DNA from: Pleurobrachia bachei
Taxonomy: Eukaryota > Ctenophora > Tentaculata > Cydippida > Pleurobrachiidae
Direction of reading: 5' to 3'
Length of the DNA stretch: 20,936 nt
NCBI GenBank assembly: GCA_000695325.1
Contig: AVPN01000715.1
Location: 1 to 20,936, forward strand
This document shows positions 1 to 9,797 of the stretch, piece after piece. A program made the position numbers and the translations under genes. How positions within the stretch are numbered: the first letter of the stretch is position 1; each line of letters begins with the position of its first letter. Under the pieces are notes generated by a model. That model did no database searches. It was not told the DNA's origin and saw nothing but the letters and a program-made list of their open reading frames with translations.

Positions 1-129
1 TAGGGATGAGAGAAGGGATGAGAACAAGGGAAGAAAGAGCTGTGTATTCTTACTTCAAGTTATTAGAAAATCGATTAGTTGATTGTTTGGACGTTTACTC
101 GAATATATTACCCCTTCTACCATTGATCT

Positions 130-222
130 ATCTCTCTCGCTCTCTCTTTCTTTCTCTCTCTCTCTCTCTCTCTCTCTATCCCCCTCTCTCTCTCTCACTC
201 TCTCTCTCTCTCCCTCTCTATC
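130..222. repeat. (CT)n microsatellite, interrupted
   Basis: A pyrimidine-only tract of CT dinucleotides broken by short CCC, TTT and TAT interruptions. The apparent reading frames on both strands are translations of this repeat and are not genes. Confidence 0.95.
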
Positions 223-717
223 CTCTAAATGTTGACTTTGAACCATGTCTGTTGGTAATCAGTGCATGCTATACCCAAACCACTGCTATAGACGGCTGTT
301 GTTTAGAAACATAAGCCTACTGGGAAACCACTGATGTATTGGCGTTCATGTTTCAAATTTCATTTTTTGTCAATATGTTTTCCTATCGCCCTTGCGTAAC
401 AAATATATGCCAGTGTAACGAAATGTATAGTCATCTTTACATGTGGCACACACTTTGCGTTGGTGCTTCTTTATTCTCCAGGTACCATCTCCTTTTACTA
501 TGTAGGAGAGGGCCACGGTACACAATCACATTCGTGTCAAACCATTGTTATATTCTGATCTATCGCTCGTTAAATATAGCTCACATCTTTCTTCCCCCCC
601 CCTCTCTATTCCATTCTCTGCCATTTCAGAAATCCAGGTCAAATTTAGCACCATTATGCACTTTTCTCTCTCAGATTTATTGTCTATACGTCTGACGTCT
701 CTGGATTTTCTCCCATT

Positions 718-718
718 T

Positions 719-766
<48 letters not shown>

Positions 767-797
767 TCTCTATATTTCTCTCTCCTTCTCTCTCCTT
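718..797. repeat. (CT)n microsatellite
   Basis: A second CT-dinucleotide tract, nearly pure from about 728 to 760, with a degenerate CT/CTT tail. It has the same composition as the tracts at 130, 14520 and at the right end, so CT arrays are a general feature of this genome. Confidence 0.95.
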
Positions 798-1425
798 CTT
801 CCCTTGTTATTTGGTCGTGAGAAGAACATACGGTGAAGTAACCTAATGAATACACAGTTCTTTACCTTGATGAACAATGAACATGATTACTAGTTTTGTG
901 ACCACTTTCCACGATGTTCCGGTGTTACAATTTAATCAATGACTTGCTAATTAATTAATAATTATCTCACTGTTGATTGCTCGATGTTTGCCAACTTTTG
1001 TACTCCACTTTCAAAACAATCCAACCACTAATTTAAATACTGAATCCAGCATGATGGTGTAGCCGGGATAGATCAGAGAACAATATCGCACTTCAGAAGC
1101 CACAGTTGAATAATGGAACTTTTTTACTACTGTATATCAGCCCCAAAAGAGGAAGAGCGGCATATTCACGTAAGCTAATACAACCCATGAGTACCCCTAT
1201 ATCGGCTATAATAACAGAGAGTTTTGCGTAGTATATACCCCCGTGAAGCCCCGATTGTGCATCCCCGGCCCTCCAGCCCCGTCCGCTACCAATGCTGAGC
1301 TATAATATAGAGTGAAAGAAGCACACTACCCAAAATCTCCCAAACACTTCCGATATTTCCAATATATTCGAACTCCCAACCCCCTGTGTGTGAATGTGTT
1401 GTTTTATAGCTGACCCGTACTGCAG

Positions 1426-4400
1426 CAATACACGCCGGGCTATGACCAATTCGACTACCACAACGAGCAACAACAAGCTGAGGGTGGTGCGTGTGACTCC
1501 GACTCCGAATGCACCCCCGAGCCGGCTCCCACTTTTGAGGAACTCAATGATAGTCTTCATGAGTTGGAGTTGGACCCGGCTGGTGCTGCTGAAGGTGCAC
1601 TGAGTCCGGTCGAGGAGGACCCTGATCTTCAAGTGGAGGAAGTGGAGCCAGAGGTACACAGGGAGGGAGAGTTCTGTTGTCAGTGTTGTTGTTGTCATGG
1701 GGATGTATCTAGTTGTTATGACAACACGCACATGATTTGTGTTTTGTGTGTTTTGTTGATTTCTGTGTTACACATGCTCCTTATTTCAGGGTATTTTGTG
1801 TGTGTGTACCTTTTCTTTGTGTGTCAAATCTTTATCCCTCGTAGTTTGGCGACAATCTACTAAGGCGAAATCACTCACGAAAGTTCAAAACTCCCTCCTT
1901 TAAATGGAGGAGATCCAAGAAAAAGAAGAGGCTGGAAAATCTTTCCCCGGTTTCCCCCTCCGCACCGACCATGAGCCCTGACACATCGCTCTATACTAAC
2001 ATGGAGCCGGCTTCTACAGGGCCCGTCATTGATCTCGACTCCAATCTTGACTTGGAGGACACGCTTGAGATAAAACAATTGGAGGAAAAAAAGGTAGCGA
2101 GATCGGTGTAGTTCTAAATTGAGAGTCCTATTATAGTTGCACGCAGTAATTCAATTGTCCATCCAGAAAATTAAGGAGAGTTCATAGAGAAATGATGAGA
2201 GAATAATTATGCACTGATGCAAAAGAGGAGTGTGTGCCTTCATCATCTTCTTCTTCCTCTAATGTATTCGATTTGACCGCTGCCCGCTGCACTATATTCG
2301 CTATATGATATGTGCAACAATTCTAGCCGCCTGCACTAGCTGTAATGATCATCTTTGTGTGTATGTGTGTGTGTGTGGATGTGAAGGAAATTTGAGGGAC
2401 GAAATTGTGTGGAGAGAGGAAGCACTGATCATTATGCGCCGTCGCGCGAGTTGTCACAACCAATCAATTTAAAATGTTCATTTTTAGATTTCCCTGGACA
2501 GCCTATCAGATAAACTCAAGGACAAGGAAGCCGTCGCAGCTGCAGCGGTATGTCAAGTCTCACATTTAATTAGCCTCACACACATAATACGATTCCCACT
2601 GTATTGATTATATTCTTGCTTGATGTCTTCCAATTGACGATTTAACTCTAGCGCCCATTATTTCAAGCTAATACCAAACCCTTCTCTATCTAGGAAGAAA
2701 CCCACGACTCCGAACGAGAAAGGCTGGCTCGAGAGTTGGAGAACCTGAACCGCCGGTTGGCGGAGGCCGAGGACACCATACAACGGTTCCAGAGTGATAA
2801 CAGGCTCCTTCAGCAGCGGGTTGATATCTCAGAGAGGGAACGATCTGCCATGCAACACGGCAACTATGTCGAACTTGAGAAGGTCAGTTTCTATTAACAG
2901 CTTGGTTCCTTTCTCTCTTTCTCCCTCTCTCTCTATCCCGTTCTTTCTCTCCCCACACCAACACAAGTTATAATACAGGTACGGGAAGAATACCAGTCCA
3001 AGTTGAACGACATGGCCCTCTACCGGGAGAAACTCCGAACAGCCGAGGCTCGGGGCGAGGACGCCGAATCTACCACCGCTGCCCTGAAGAGCCAGCTAGC
3101 TCAGAAGAATGCCACCATCGAGGAACTGAATGCTAAGATTGATACCTTCCAGGAGCAGATAGGAAGGTTGAAGGAGAAATTCAGTTCTGTCAGCGAGGAT
3201 AATATTGAACTTGCAAACAAAGCTCAGAGTCACGAAAAGTAAGATTTCTTTGTTTCCACTCCGTTCTCCAACTACCCTCCTTTACATGGGCGCGGTGAGG
3301 CAGGGTTGAGAGTCGATCAAGGCAACTCCAACTCGGGAGCAATAGTTCACATATAAACCTCCAACTCTCCCTCTTGTTTCTAGGAAGGTTATGGAGGCTG
3401 ATCTCCACAACAAGAATCTTATGGACCTTGTGGCACAGAAGGAGGATACTAATGAGCAGCATCAGGTATTGTATACTCGCCCTTCCCGCCCAACCTCTCT
3501 CTCTCCTATCTCTTTTGAGCTGCGTGTTCATGCGTTTCCCTTCTCTTCTCCATCTTTTTAACGTGACAGAAATGTCCTATTTTTACTGTGTGTGAGTGAC
3601 TGTGTGTGAGTGTTTTAAAGCATGAAACAAGCACAACGCTGAGAGCTATTTCACCATCTCAACCCATTAACATTTTACTACTTCCACCCTATTGCTATTT
3701 CATACTTGCTATAGTGTCATTTCACACCCGCTATTATATACTTATACCTCAAAATAGTTTAGCTAACCCGCTTCATTTAGCTACAAGTCCCCCACTCAAC
3801 CCCACTTCACACAATACGGCATCCAATTTAAACGAATTCACTATTTAGCTCAAAATAGAGGAGCTCATGCGTGAAAATGCAGAGCTATCCCTACAGCTAG
3901 AGGGATCACTAGGGGACTGTAGACGCCAGGTCGAATCCATCAAGGAAAGATCGGTGCTCAAGGTAACAAATCGTAGAGGTTGGAGTTAATTATAAATATA
4001 TTATGGCTCTTATACAAATCAAAACAACGGTAGTTATTTGGTAGTTATTTGGTAGTTATTTGGGTAGTTATTATGGCTCTTAGAATATTCCTAAGCAGCA
4101 CGTGTACAGTTTACATCCTATCATACCCACCAACTCACCTCTAATATCCCACACGTGTCTGCTCAGGAGAGATCATCCACTACTCGCATTGACGAGCTAG
4201 AGGCCCAACTAGGTCGGGCTACGACCACACAAACCCAGCTAAAACGTCTGAAAGACGAGGTAAACCACACACACGTCATGTCCCGTTGTTCGTCCGTTTA
4301 CCATGATGTGTGATATGTGTTTGTCAGGTGGTTTCTTAATACCGAACCGTCTGACAAATATATTATGATGTGACTTGTCAGAGAGGCTCTTAACAATTGA

Positions 4401-5439
4401 GTCGCTTCTGACAAGTGATCGTGATGATGTGATGTGTGGAGAATAGTGTGATAATAAAATTTAAATTTAAAATTTGGGACCGATCAGACTGATATTACAG
4501 ACACTTTATGACTGATTTATTATTTAATGTCTTTTCTTTAGCCATACTTCTGCTATCCTTTTTTGCTATACCTTTTAGCTATATTGCTTCAACCCGCAGC
4601 TATTATCTCCCTTCGATTCCTTTTCCGTACCACCTCTCCCGTGTCCTAATCCTAAACCCTCAGTGTATTATCCAACCAATCCCCGTCCCGAACATACCCG
4701 TGCTAATCCCCCGCTACCACATTTCCCCCAATATCCCGTGCTAATCCCCCACTTCCACATATCTCCCCAATATCCCGTGCCAATCCCCCGCTACCACACC
4801 CCCTCGCCCCTAATATATCCTCCGTGCTAATACCCCGCTACCACGCAGCCTAAGGTGGCGGCGGTCCGAGTGGAGGTTGATGCGCCACTTCCACCACCCC
4901 CTGCTGCTGCCTCGCCCAGCATCTCCGACAACAACGCCTCGGAAGGGAAGGGCAAGAACAGGAAGTCAGGAAGTAGCAGTAGCTCCAGCAGCTCAGTTGA
5001 TACGAGTGACGAGGAGCCAGATTGGGCTGAATTGTTGAAATCTGCTGAAGCTAACCGGGAACGGCTCGGTTTGAATGTCGAGCAGCCTGAGAGTGATGGT
5101 GAGAGTAGTGTCGATGAGGAAGGGAACCGATACGTGAAGAAGAAGAGTGCCAGTGGGCTAACTGGACAGGACTACCTGAACCGAGTTGCAACCAACCAAC
5201 TCCTCGGGTATGACGAATTCGGGCGGCCCATGGGCAAGTCTAACGGGAGCATGGGGATGATGGGTGGTGGGAAATCAGGACGAAACAGGGCTCTGTTGTT
5301 CGGGATGGATCAGGGGAAGAGGAACGGAGCGAGGGGAAGTAACAACAAGAGTTCTAGCGAGAGGAGGAGTGGAGGAGGAAGGAGCGGGGGAAGGAGAAAC
5401 AAGGGTGGTAAGGGTACCGCAATGCTTCTTGGTTTTTAA
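1426..5439 (+). CDS. ODF2: G1-A: ODF2/cenexin-like coiled-coil protein, nine exons, 5' end missing
   Basis: Nine exons splice in frame with GT-AG borders: a 1426-1653, b 1845-2093, c 2488-2547, d 2694-2882, e 2979-3238, f 3384-3465, g 3849-3962, h 4167-4259, i 4849-5439. All junctions are phase 0 except e/f, which splits a Lys codon. The joined frame encodes 621 residues ending at TAA. Exons c-h (about residues 160-425) form a continuous charged coiled coil. The g/h region (RRQVESIKE, then KERSSTTRIDELEAQL) resembles, from memory, the last coils of vertebrate ODF2 (RRQVEQTKE, then KERAAQNKILDLETQL); e and f also align. ODF2/cenexin is a mother-centriole appendage, basal-body and sperm-tail protein. 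Exons a and b are acidic and then Lys/Arg-rich and are not recognised. Exon i replaces the usual ODF2 end with an unrelated tail. Internal coordinates rest on splice consensus and open frame. An ODF2L-type paralog or another centrosomal coiled-coil protein is possible. Exon a/b membership is less sure. Confidence 0.72.
2355..2378. repeat. Short (GT)n tract in intron b-c
   Basis: A GT-dinucleotide run interrupted once by AT, inside the 394-bp intron between exons b and c of G1-A. The rest of that intron shows nothing recognisable. Confidence 0.8.
3466..3848 (+). other. Intron f-g of G1-A
   Basis: A 383-bp intron from a GTATTG donor to an acceptor ending TATTTAG. Its middle is A/C-rich, with repeated phrases built on ACCC and GCTATT. 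The matching intron in G1-B (6752-7169) has an extra short repeat of a CATCTCAACCCATTAA phrase. No gene is seen in it; short open frames here are conserved between copies only because the whole intron was duplicated. Confidence 0.8.
4029..4072. repeat. 11-bp tandem repeat in intron g-h of G1-A
   Basis: The 11-mer GGTAGTTATTT is repeated about three and a half times, the last unit with an extra G. The corresponding intron of G1-B (7284-7421) lacks the array, so it expanded in one copy or was lost from the other. Confidence 0.85.
4320..4416. repeat. Pair of inverted repeats in intron h-i of G1-A
   Basis: Two small stem-loops lie side by side: TTTGTCAG at 4320-4327 with CTGACAAA at 4351-4358, then ACTTGTCAGA at 4373-4382 with TCTGACAAGT at 4407-4416. 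Both share a TTGTCAG core. They may be the ends of a small decayed DNA element or an intronic hairpin. The same pair is kept in G1-B at 7573-7663. Confidence 0.65.
4697..4848. repeat. C-rich minisatellite reaching the 3' splice site of exon i (G1-A)
   Basis: About four degenerate units of roughly 27-48 bp, built on CCCGTGCTAATCCCCCGCTA followed by CCAC and a CCCCAATAT spacer. The last unit ends in ACGCAG and itself supplies the splice acceptor of exon i, so the pyrimidine tract of this intron is made of repeat units. Confidence 0.8.
4849..5439 (+). CDS. Terminal exon i of G1-A: Ser-rich, acidic, Gly/Arg-rich tail
   Basis: This exon gives 196 residues, starting Pro-Lys right after the CAG acceptor and ending at TAA 5437-5439. 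Order of segments: a Pro/Ala-rich stretch (about residues 11-22), a Lys/Gly patch, a run of eight serines leading into acidic TSDEEPDWAELLKSAEANRE, a second acidic Ser segment, then ASGLTGQDYLNRVATNQLLG, which looks like a short helix, and finally a Gly/Met/Arg/Ser-rich basic tail ending MLLGF. No known domain is recognised. Protein-identical copies occur at 8256-8846 and 14887-15477. Because the frame joins phase 0 to the coiled-coil exons in two separate copies, it is very likely the true C-terminus of G1. Confidence 0.85.
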   Translation, partial: PKVAAVRVEVDAPLPPPPAAASPSISDNNASEGKGKNRKSGSSSSSSSSVDTSDEEPDWAELLKSAEANRERLGLNVEQPESDGESSVDEEGNRYVKKKSASGLTGQDYLNRVATNQLLGYDEFGRPMGKSNGSMGMMGGGKSGRNRALLFGMDQGKRNGARGSNNKSSSERRSGGGRSGGRRNKGGKGTAMLLGF

Positions 5440-6106
5440 TCTGAAAGTGTGTCATATCTCTCGCTCGCTTGGGTTTACATATATATCTTCATCTGAGTGG
5501 GTTTATCTTTTCCAAAGGACTCATGTCTGATGATTGGGTTTATCTCTCTCTCCTCGCTGTTCACTGTGTTCAGTGCGGCAATATTTTCACATGTGCTGCT
5601 CATTACTAGTGTTACTAGTCTCACAATTATTACTCGCATATGTGGCTTGTTTGTTAGTTTATGTTCAAAACTCCCTGTTTCCTAAAAGTCAGCAATGACA
5701 CATTGAAACCTCTCAATATAATAATTGTCAAATATGTCTTTTTTATGTCAATTAAAAGCGTTTTGTGAGGCAAATTGTGATTTTATAGGGACGTACATTA
5801 TTAATGTCATATATAGTGGTGTACCAAGGAAGATATAATGTAAGAGTTCAATATGCACAAACATTTAATAAAATAGATATTTTGCAAGATTTTACCCCTT
5901 TCAAAAAGCTGCTGCAATGACCCAAATGAGATTTTAAAAACAGTTTACTGCAAGTTTTTTTAAGAATTTTAAGGTTATTGTCAAAACGGTATATTGTTTT
6001 GAAGAATTTTCAAAATTTATTTTCACATTTCAAATACTCTGTACAATCACATTTCACTCGTTCCAGCACCCAGCTCAGTTGTGTTGAGTTTGGGAGAACA
6101 ACCCCT
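5440..6106 (+). other. 3' flank of G1-A, probable 3' UTR and downstream DNA
   Basis: No coding potential is seen. An AATAAA hexamer at 5867-5872 is a candidate polyadenylation signal, kept in all copies (9274, 10225, 15912). The first 250 bp differ moderately between copies, but about 5690-6106 is almost unchanged in all that contain it. The block ends abruptly at the duplication junction after 6106. Confidence 0.7.
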
Positions 6107-7572
6107 GGCAACTATGTCGAACTTGAGAAGGTCAGTTTCTATTAACAGCTTGGTTCTTTTTTTCATGAACATTTTAGAGCTAGGTTGTTCTCTCTTTCTC
6201 CCTCTCTCTCTATCCCGTTCTTTCTCTCCCCACACCATTACCAACACAAGTAACTCGACATCAGGTACGGGAAGAATACCAGTCCAAGTTGAACGACATG
6301 GCCCTCTACCGAGAAAAACTCCGGACAGCCGAGGCCCGAGGCGAGGATGCCGAATCAACCACCGCAGCCCTGAAGAGCCAGCTAGCCCAGAAGAATGCCA
6401 CCATCGAGGAACTCAATACCAAGATTGATACCTTCCAAGAGCAGATAGGAAGGTTGAAGGAGAAATTCAGCTCTGTCAGTGAGGATAATATTGAACTTGC
6501 AAACAAAGCTCAGAGTCACGAAAAGTAAGATTTCTTTGTTTCCACTCCGTTCTCCAACTACCCTCCTTTACATGGGCGCGGTGAGACAGGGTTGAGAGTC
6601 GAACAAGGCAACTCCAACTCGGGAGCAATAGTTCACATATAAACCTCCAAATCTCCCTCTTGTTTTTAGGAAGGTTATGGAGGCTGATCTCCACAACAAG
6701 AACCTTATGGACCTTGTGGCACAGAAGGAGGATACTAATGAGCAGCATCAGGTATTGTATACTCGCCCTTCCCGCCCAACCTCTCTCTCTCCTATCTCTT
6801 TTGAGCTGCGTGTTCATGCGTTTCCCTTCTCTTCTCCATCTTTTTAACGTGACAGAAATGTCCTATTTTTACCGTGTGTGAGTGACTGTGTGTGAGTGTT
6901 TTAAAGCATGGAACAAGCACAACGCTGAGAGCTATTTCACCATCTCAACCCATTAATATTTCACCACCTCAACCCATTAACATTTTACTACCTCCACCCT
7001 ATTGCTATTTCACACTTGCTATAGTGTCATTTCACACCCGCTATTGTATACTTATACCTCAAAAACTATGTGTTTAGCTAACCCGCTTCATTTAGCTACA
7101 AGTCCCCCACTCAACCCCACTCCACACAATCACAATACTGCATCCAATTTAAACGAATTCACTATTTAGCTGAAAATTGAGGAGCTCATGCGTGAAAATG
7201 CAGAGCTATCCCTACAGCTAGAGGGATCACTAGGGGACTGTAGACGCCAGGTCGAATCCATCAAGGAAAGATCGGTACTCAAGGTAATAAATCGTAGAGG
7301 TTGGAGTTAATTACATATAAACATATTATGGCTCTTAGAATATTCCTAATCAGCACGTGTACAGTTTACATCCTATCATACCAACCAACTCACCTCTAAT
7401 ATCCCACACGTGTCTGCTCAGGAGAGATCATCCACTACTCGCATTGACGAGCTAGAGGCCCAACTAGGTCGGGCTACGACCACACAAACCCAGCTAAAAC
7501 GTCTGAAAGACGAGGTAAACCACACACACGTCATGTCCCGTTGTTTGTCCGTATGTACCATGATGTGTGATG

Positions 7573-7663
7573 TTTGTCAGGTGGTTCTAAATATACGGAA
7601 CCGACTGACAAATATATGATGTGACTTGTCAGAGAGGCTCTTAAAGAGTCGCTTCTGACAAGT
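7573..7663. repeat. Inverted-repeat pair in intron h-i of G1-B
   Basis: Same two stems as in G1-A: TTTGTCAG 7573-7580 with CTGACAAA 7605-7612, and ACTTGTCAGA 7624-7633 with TCTGACAAGT 7654-7663. The loops are shortened or altered while all stem bases are kept. Confidence 0.65.
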
Positions 7664-7959
7664 GATCGTGATGATGTGATGTGTGGAGAATAGTGTGATA
7701 ATAAAATTTAAATTTAAAATTTGGGACCGATCAGACTGATATTACAGACACTTTATGACCGATTTATTATGATGTCTTTTCTTTAGCCATACTTCTGCTA
7801 CCCTTTTTGCTATACCCTTTAGCTATATTTCTTCAACCCCTAGCTATTATCTCCCTTTCCTAGCAGCGATTCATTTCCCGTACCACCTTCCCCGTGTCCT
7901 AATTCCAAAGTCCCATTGTATTATCCAACCAATCCCTAACATATTAATATCCCCGTCCA

Positions 7960-8255
7960 AAACGACCCGTGCTACCCCCAATCTACCCCTTCTCGCAACC
8001 CGGCCCCGTCCTCTAATACCCCGTGCTAATACCCTACTACCAGGCCATATATCCCCGGCCCCAATATCCCAATTGCTAATCCCCCGCTACCACGATATAT
8101 CCCCCCAATACCCCGTACTAATACCCCGCTACCACATATCCCCCCAATATCCACCTTGCTAATCCCCCGCTACCACATACCCCCAATATCCACCTTGCTA
8201 ATACCCCGCTACCATATATACCCCCCTAATATGCTAATCCCCCGCTACCACGCAG
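7960..8255. repeat. Expanded C-rich minisatellite before exon i (G1-B)
   Basis: Same repeat family as at 4697-4848 but with more units, about seven, and different spacers (CCCCCAATATCCACCTTGCT type). The last unit again forms the exon i acceptor. The length difference from G1-A is large compared with the near identity of the following exon. Confidence 0.8.
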
Positions 8256-8846
8256 CCCAAGGTGGCGGCGGTCCGAGTGGAGGTTGATGCGCCACTTCCA
8301 CCACCCCCTGCTGCTGCCTCGCCCAGCATCTCCGACAACAACGCCTCGGAAGGGAAGGGCAAGAACAGGAAGTCAGGAAGTAGCAGTAGCTCCAGCAGCT
8401 CAGTTGATACGAGTGACGAGGAGCCAGATTGGGCTGAATTGTTGAAATCTGCTGAAGCTAACCGGGAACGGCTCGGTTTGAATGTCGAGCAGCCTGAGAG
8501 TGATGGTGAGAGTAGTGTCGATGAGGAAGGGAACCGATACGTGAAGAAGAAGAGTGCCAGTGGGCTAACTGGACAGGACTACCTGAACCGAGTTGCAACC
8601 AACCAACTCCTCGGGTATGACGAATTCGGGCGGCCCATGGGCAAGTCTAACGGGAGCATGGGGATGATGGGTGGTGGGAAATCAGGACGAAACAGGGCTC
8701 TGTTGTTCGGGATGGATCAGGGGAAGAGGAACGGAGCGAGGGGAAGTAACAACAAGAGTTCTAGCGAGAGGAGGAGTGGAGGAGGAAGGAGCGGGGGAAG
8801 GAGAAACAAGGGTGGTAAGGGTACCGCAATGCTTCTTGGTTTTTAA

Positions 8847-9430
8847 TCTGAAAGTGTGTCATATCTCTCGCTCGCTTGGGTTTACATATATATCTTCATC
8901 TGAGTGGGTTTATCTTTTCCAAAGGACTCATGTCTGATGATTGGGTTTATCTCTCTCTCCTCGCTGTTCACTGTGTTCAGTGCGGCAATATTTTCACATG
9001 TGCTGCTCATTACTAGTGTTACTAGTCTCACAATTATTACTCGCATATGTGGCTTGTTTGTTAGTTTATGTTCAAAACTCCCTGTTTCCTAAAAGTCAGC
9101 AATGACACATTGAAACCTCTCAATATAATAATTGTCAAATATGTCTTTTTTATGTCAATTAAAAGCGTTTTGTGAGGCAAATTGTGATTTTATAGGGACG
9201 TACATTATTAATGTCATATATAGTGGTGTACCAAGGAAGATATAATGTAAGAGTTCAATATGCACAAACATTTAATAAAATAGATATTTTGCAAGATTTT
9301 ACCCCTTTCAAAAAGCTGCTGCAATGACCCAAATGAGATTTTAAAAACAGTTTACTGCAAGTTTTTTTAAGAATTTTAAGGTTATTGTCAAAACGGTATA
9401 TTGTTTTGAAGAATTTTCAAAATTTATTTT
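8847..9430 (+). other. 3' flank of G1-B
   Basis: By eye identical to 5440-6023 of G1-A, including the AATAAA at 9274-9279. It stops within the TTT at 9428-9430, where the sequence jumps into the middle of another copy of exon i. Confidence 0.8.
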
Positions 9431-9797
9431 GAATGTCGAGCAACCTGAGAGTGATGGTGAGAGTAGTGTCGATGAGGAGGGGAACAGGTACGTGAAGAAG
9501 AAGAGTGCCAGCGGGCTAACTGGTCAGGATTACCTAAACCGAGTTGCAACCAACCAACTCCTCGGGTATGACGAATTCGGGAGGCCCATGGGCAAGTCTA
9601 ATGGGAGTATGGGGATGATGGGCGGTGGAAAATCAGGACGAAACAGGGCACTGTTGTTCGGAATGGATCAGGGGAAGAGGAACGGAGCGAGGGGAAGTAA
9701 CAACAAGAGTAGCAGTGAGAGGAGGAGTGGAGGAGGAAGAAGCGGGGGAAGGAGAAATAAGGGTGGTAAGGGAACCGCAATGCTTCTTGGTTTTTAA
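9428..9797 (+). pseudogene. G1-C: truncated fragment of exon i
   Basis: Begins mid-exon, equivalent to about 5070, at LNVEQPESDGE, and runs to the normal stop. The frame is open and the protein matches the last 122 residues of G1-A, but the silent sites match G1-D (15111-15477) and not G1-A or G1-B. It has no splice acceptor, so it cannot be a normal exon, and the Met at its left end is only a TTG read by the frame finder. It marks a duplication junction. Confidence 0.85.

Larger units (their letters stand above)
1..1425. other. Non-coding left flank, intergenic or large intron
   Basis: No convincing exon is visible on either strand. The longer open frames are Ser/Leu or Arg/Glu runs caused by CT microsatellites. 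The first supported splice acceptor is the AG at 1424-1425. Exon a of G1 has no start codon, and an in-frame stop lies just upstream in the intron, so the 5' exons of G1 probably lie left of the window and this stretch is probably intron or intergenic DNA. Apart from the two microsatellites I see nothing in it. Confidence 0.6.
6107..8846 (+). pseudogene. G1-B: partial tandem copy of G1, 3' end of exon d to exon i
   Basis: The copy starts abruptly inside exon d (6107-6130, last 24 bases). It continues with e 6265-6524, f 6670-6751, g 7170-7283, h 7422-7514 and i 8256-8846. All donors, acceptors and phases are kept, and the protein is nearly the same as G1-A (for example Asn to Thr in exon e). 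Introns are retained, so this is a DNA-level duplication and not a processed copy. It lacks exons a-c and any visible promoter or start codon. It would be expressed only by read-through from G1-A, or may be a dead fragment, but its open frame and splice sites look intact. Introns differ from G1-A by indels, for example about 35 extra bases near 6155-6190. An assembly duplication of an allelic haplotype is a serious alternative. Confidence 0.75.

Noticed and set aside
6-855. Open frames of 60-118 codons on both strands over the left flank
   Set aside because: They are translations of CT/GA microsatellites (Ser-Leu or Arg-Glu runs) and of AT-rich spacer, with no splice or codon signal of a gene.
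4697-8255. CRISPR-like array in the C-rich repeats
   Set aside because: Units are degenerate with no unique fixed-length spacers, and the sequence is an intron of a eukaryotic gene.
6107-8846. G1-B as a processed (retrocopied) pseudogene
   Set aside because: All introns are present at the same places with intact splice sites, so it is a DNA-level duplication.
9429-9797. G1-C as a separate small gene
   Set aside because: Its Met is a TTG at a duplication junction, there is no splice acceptor, and the frame is just the tail of exon i.
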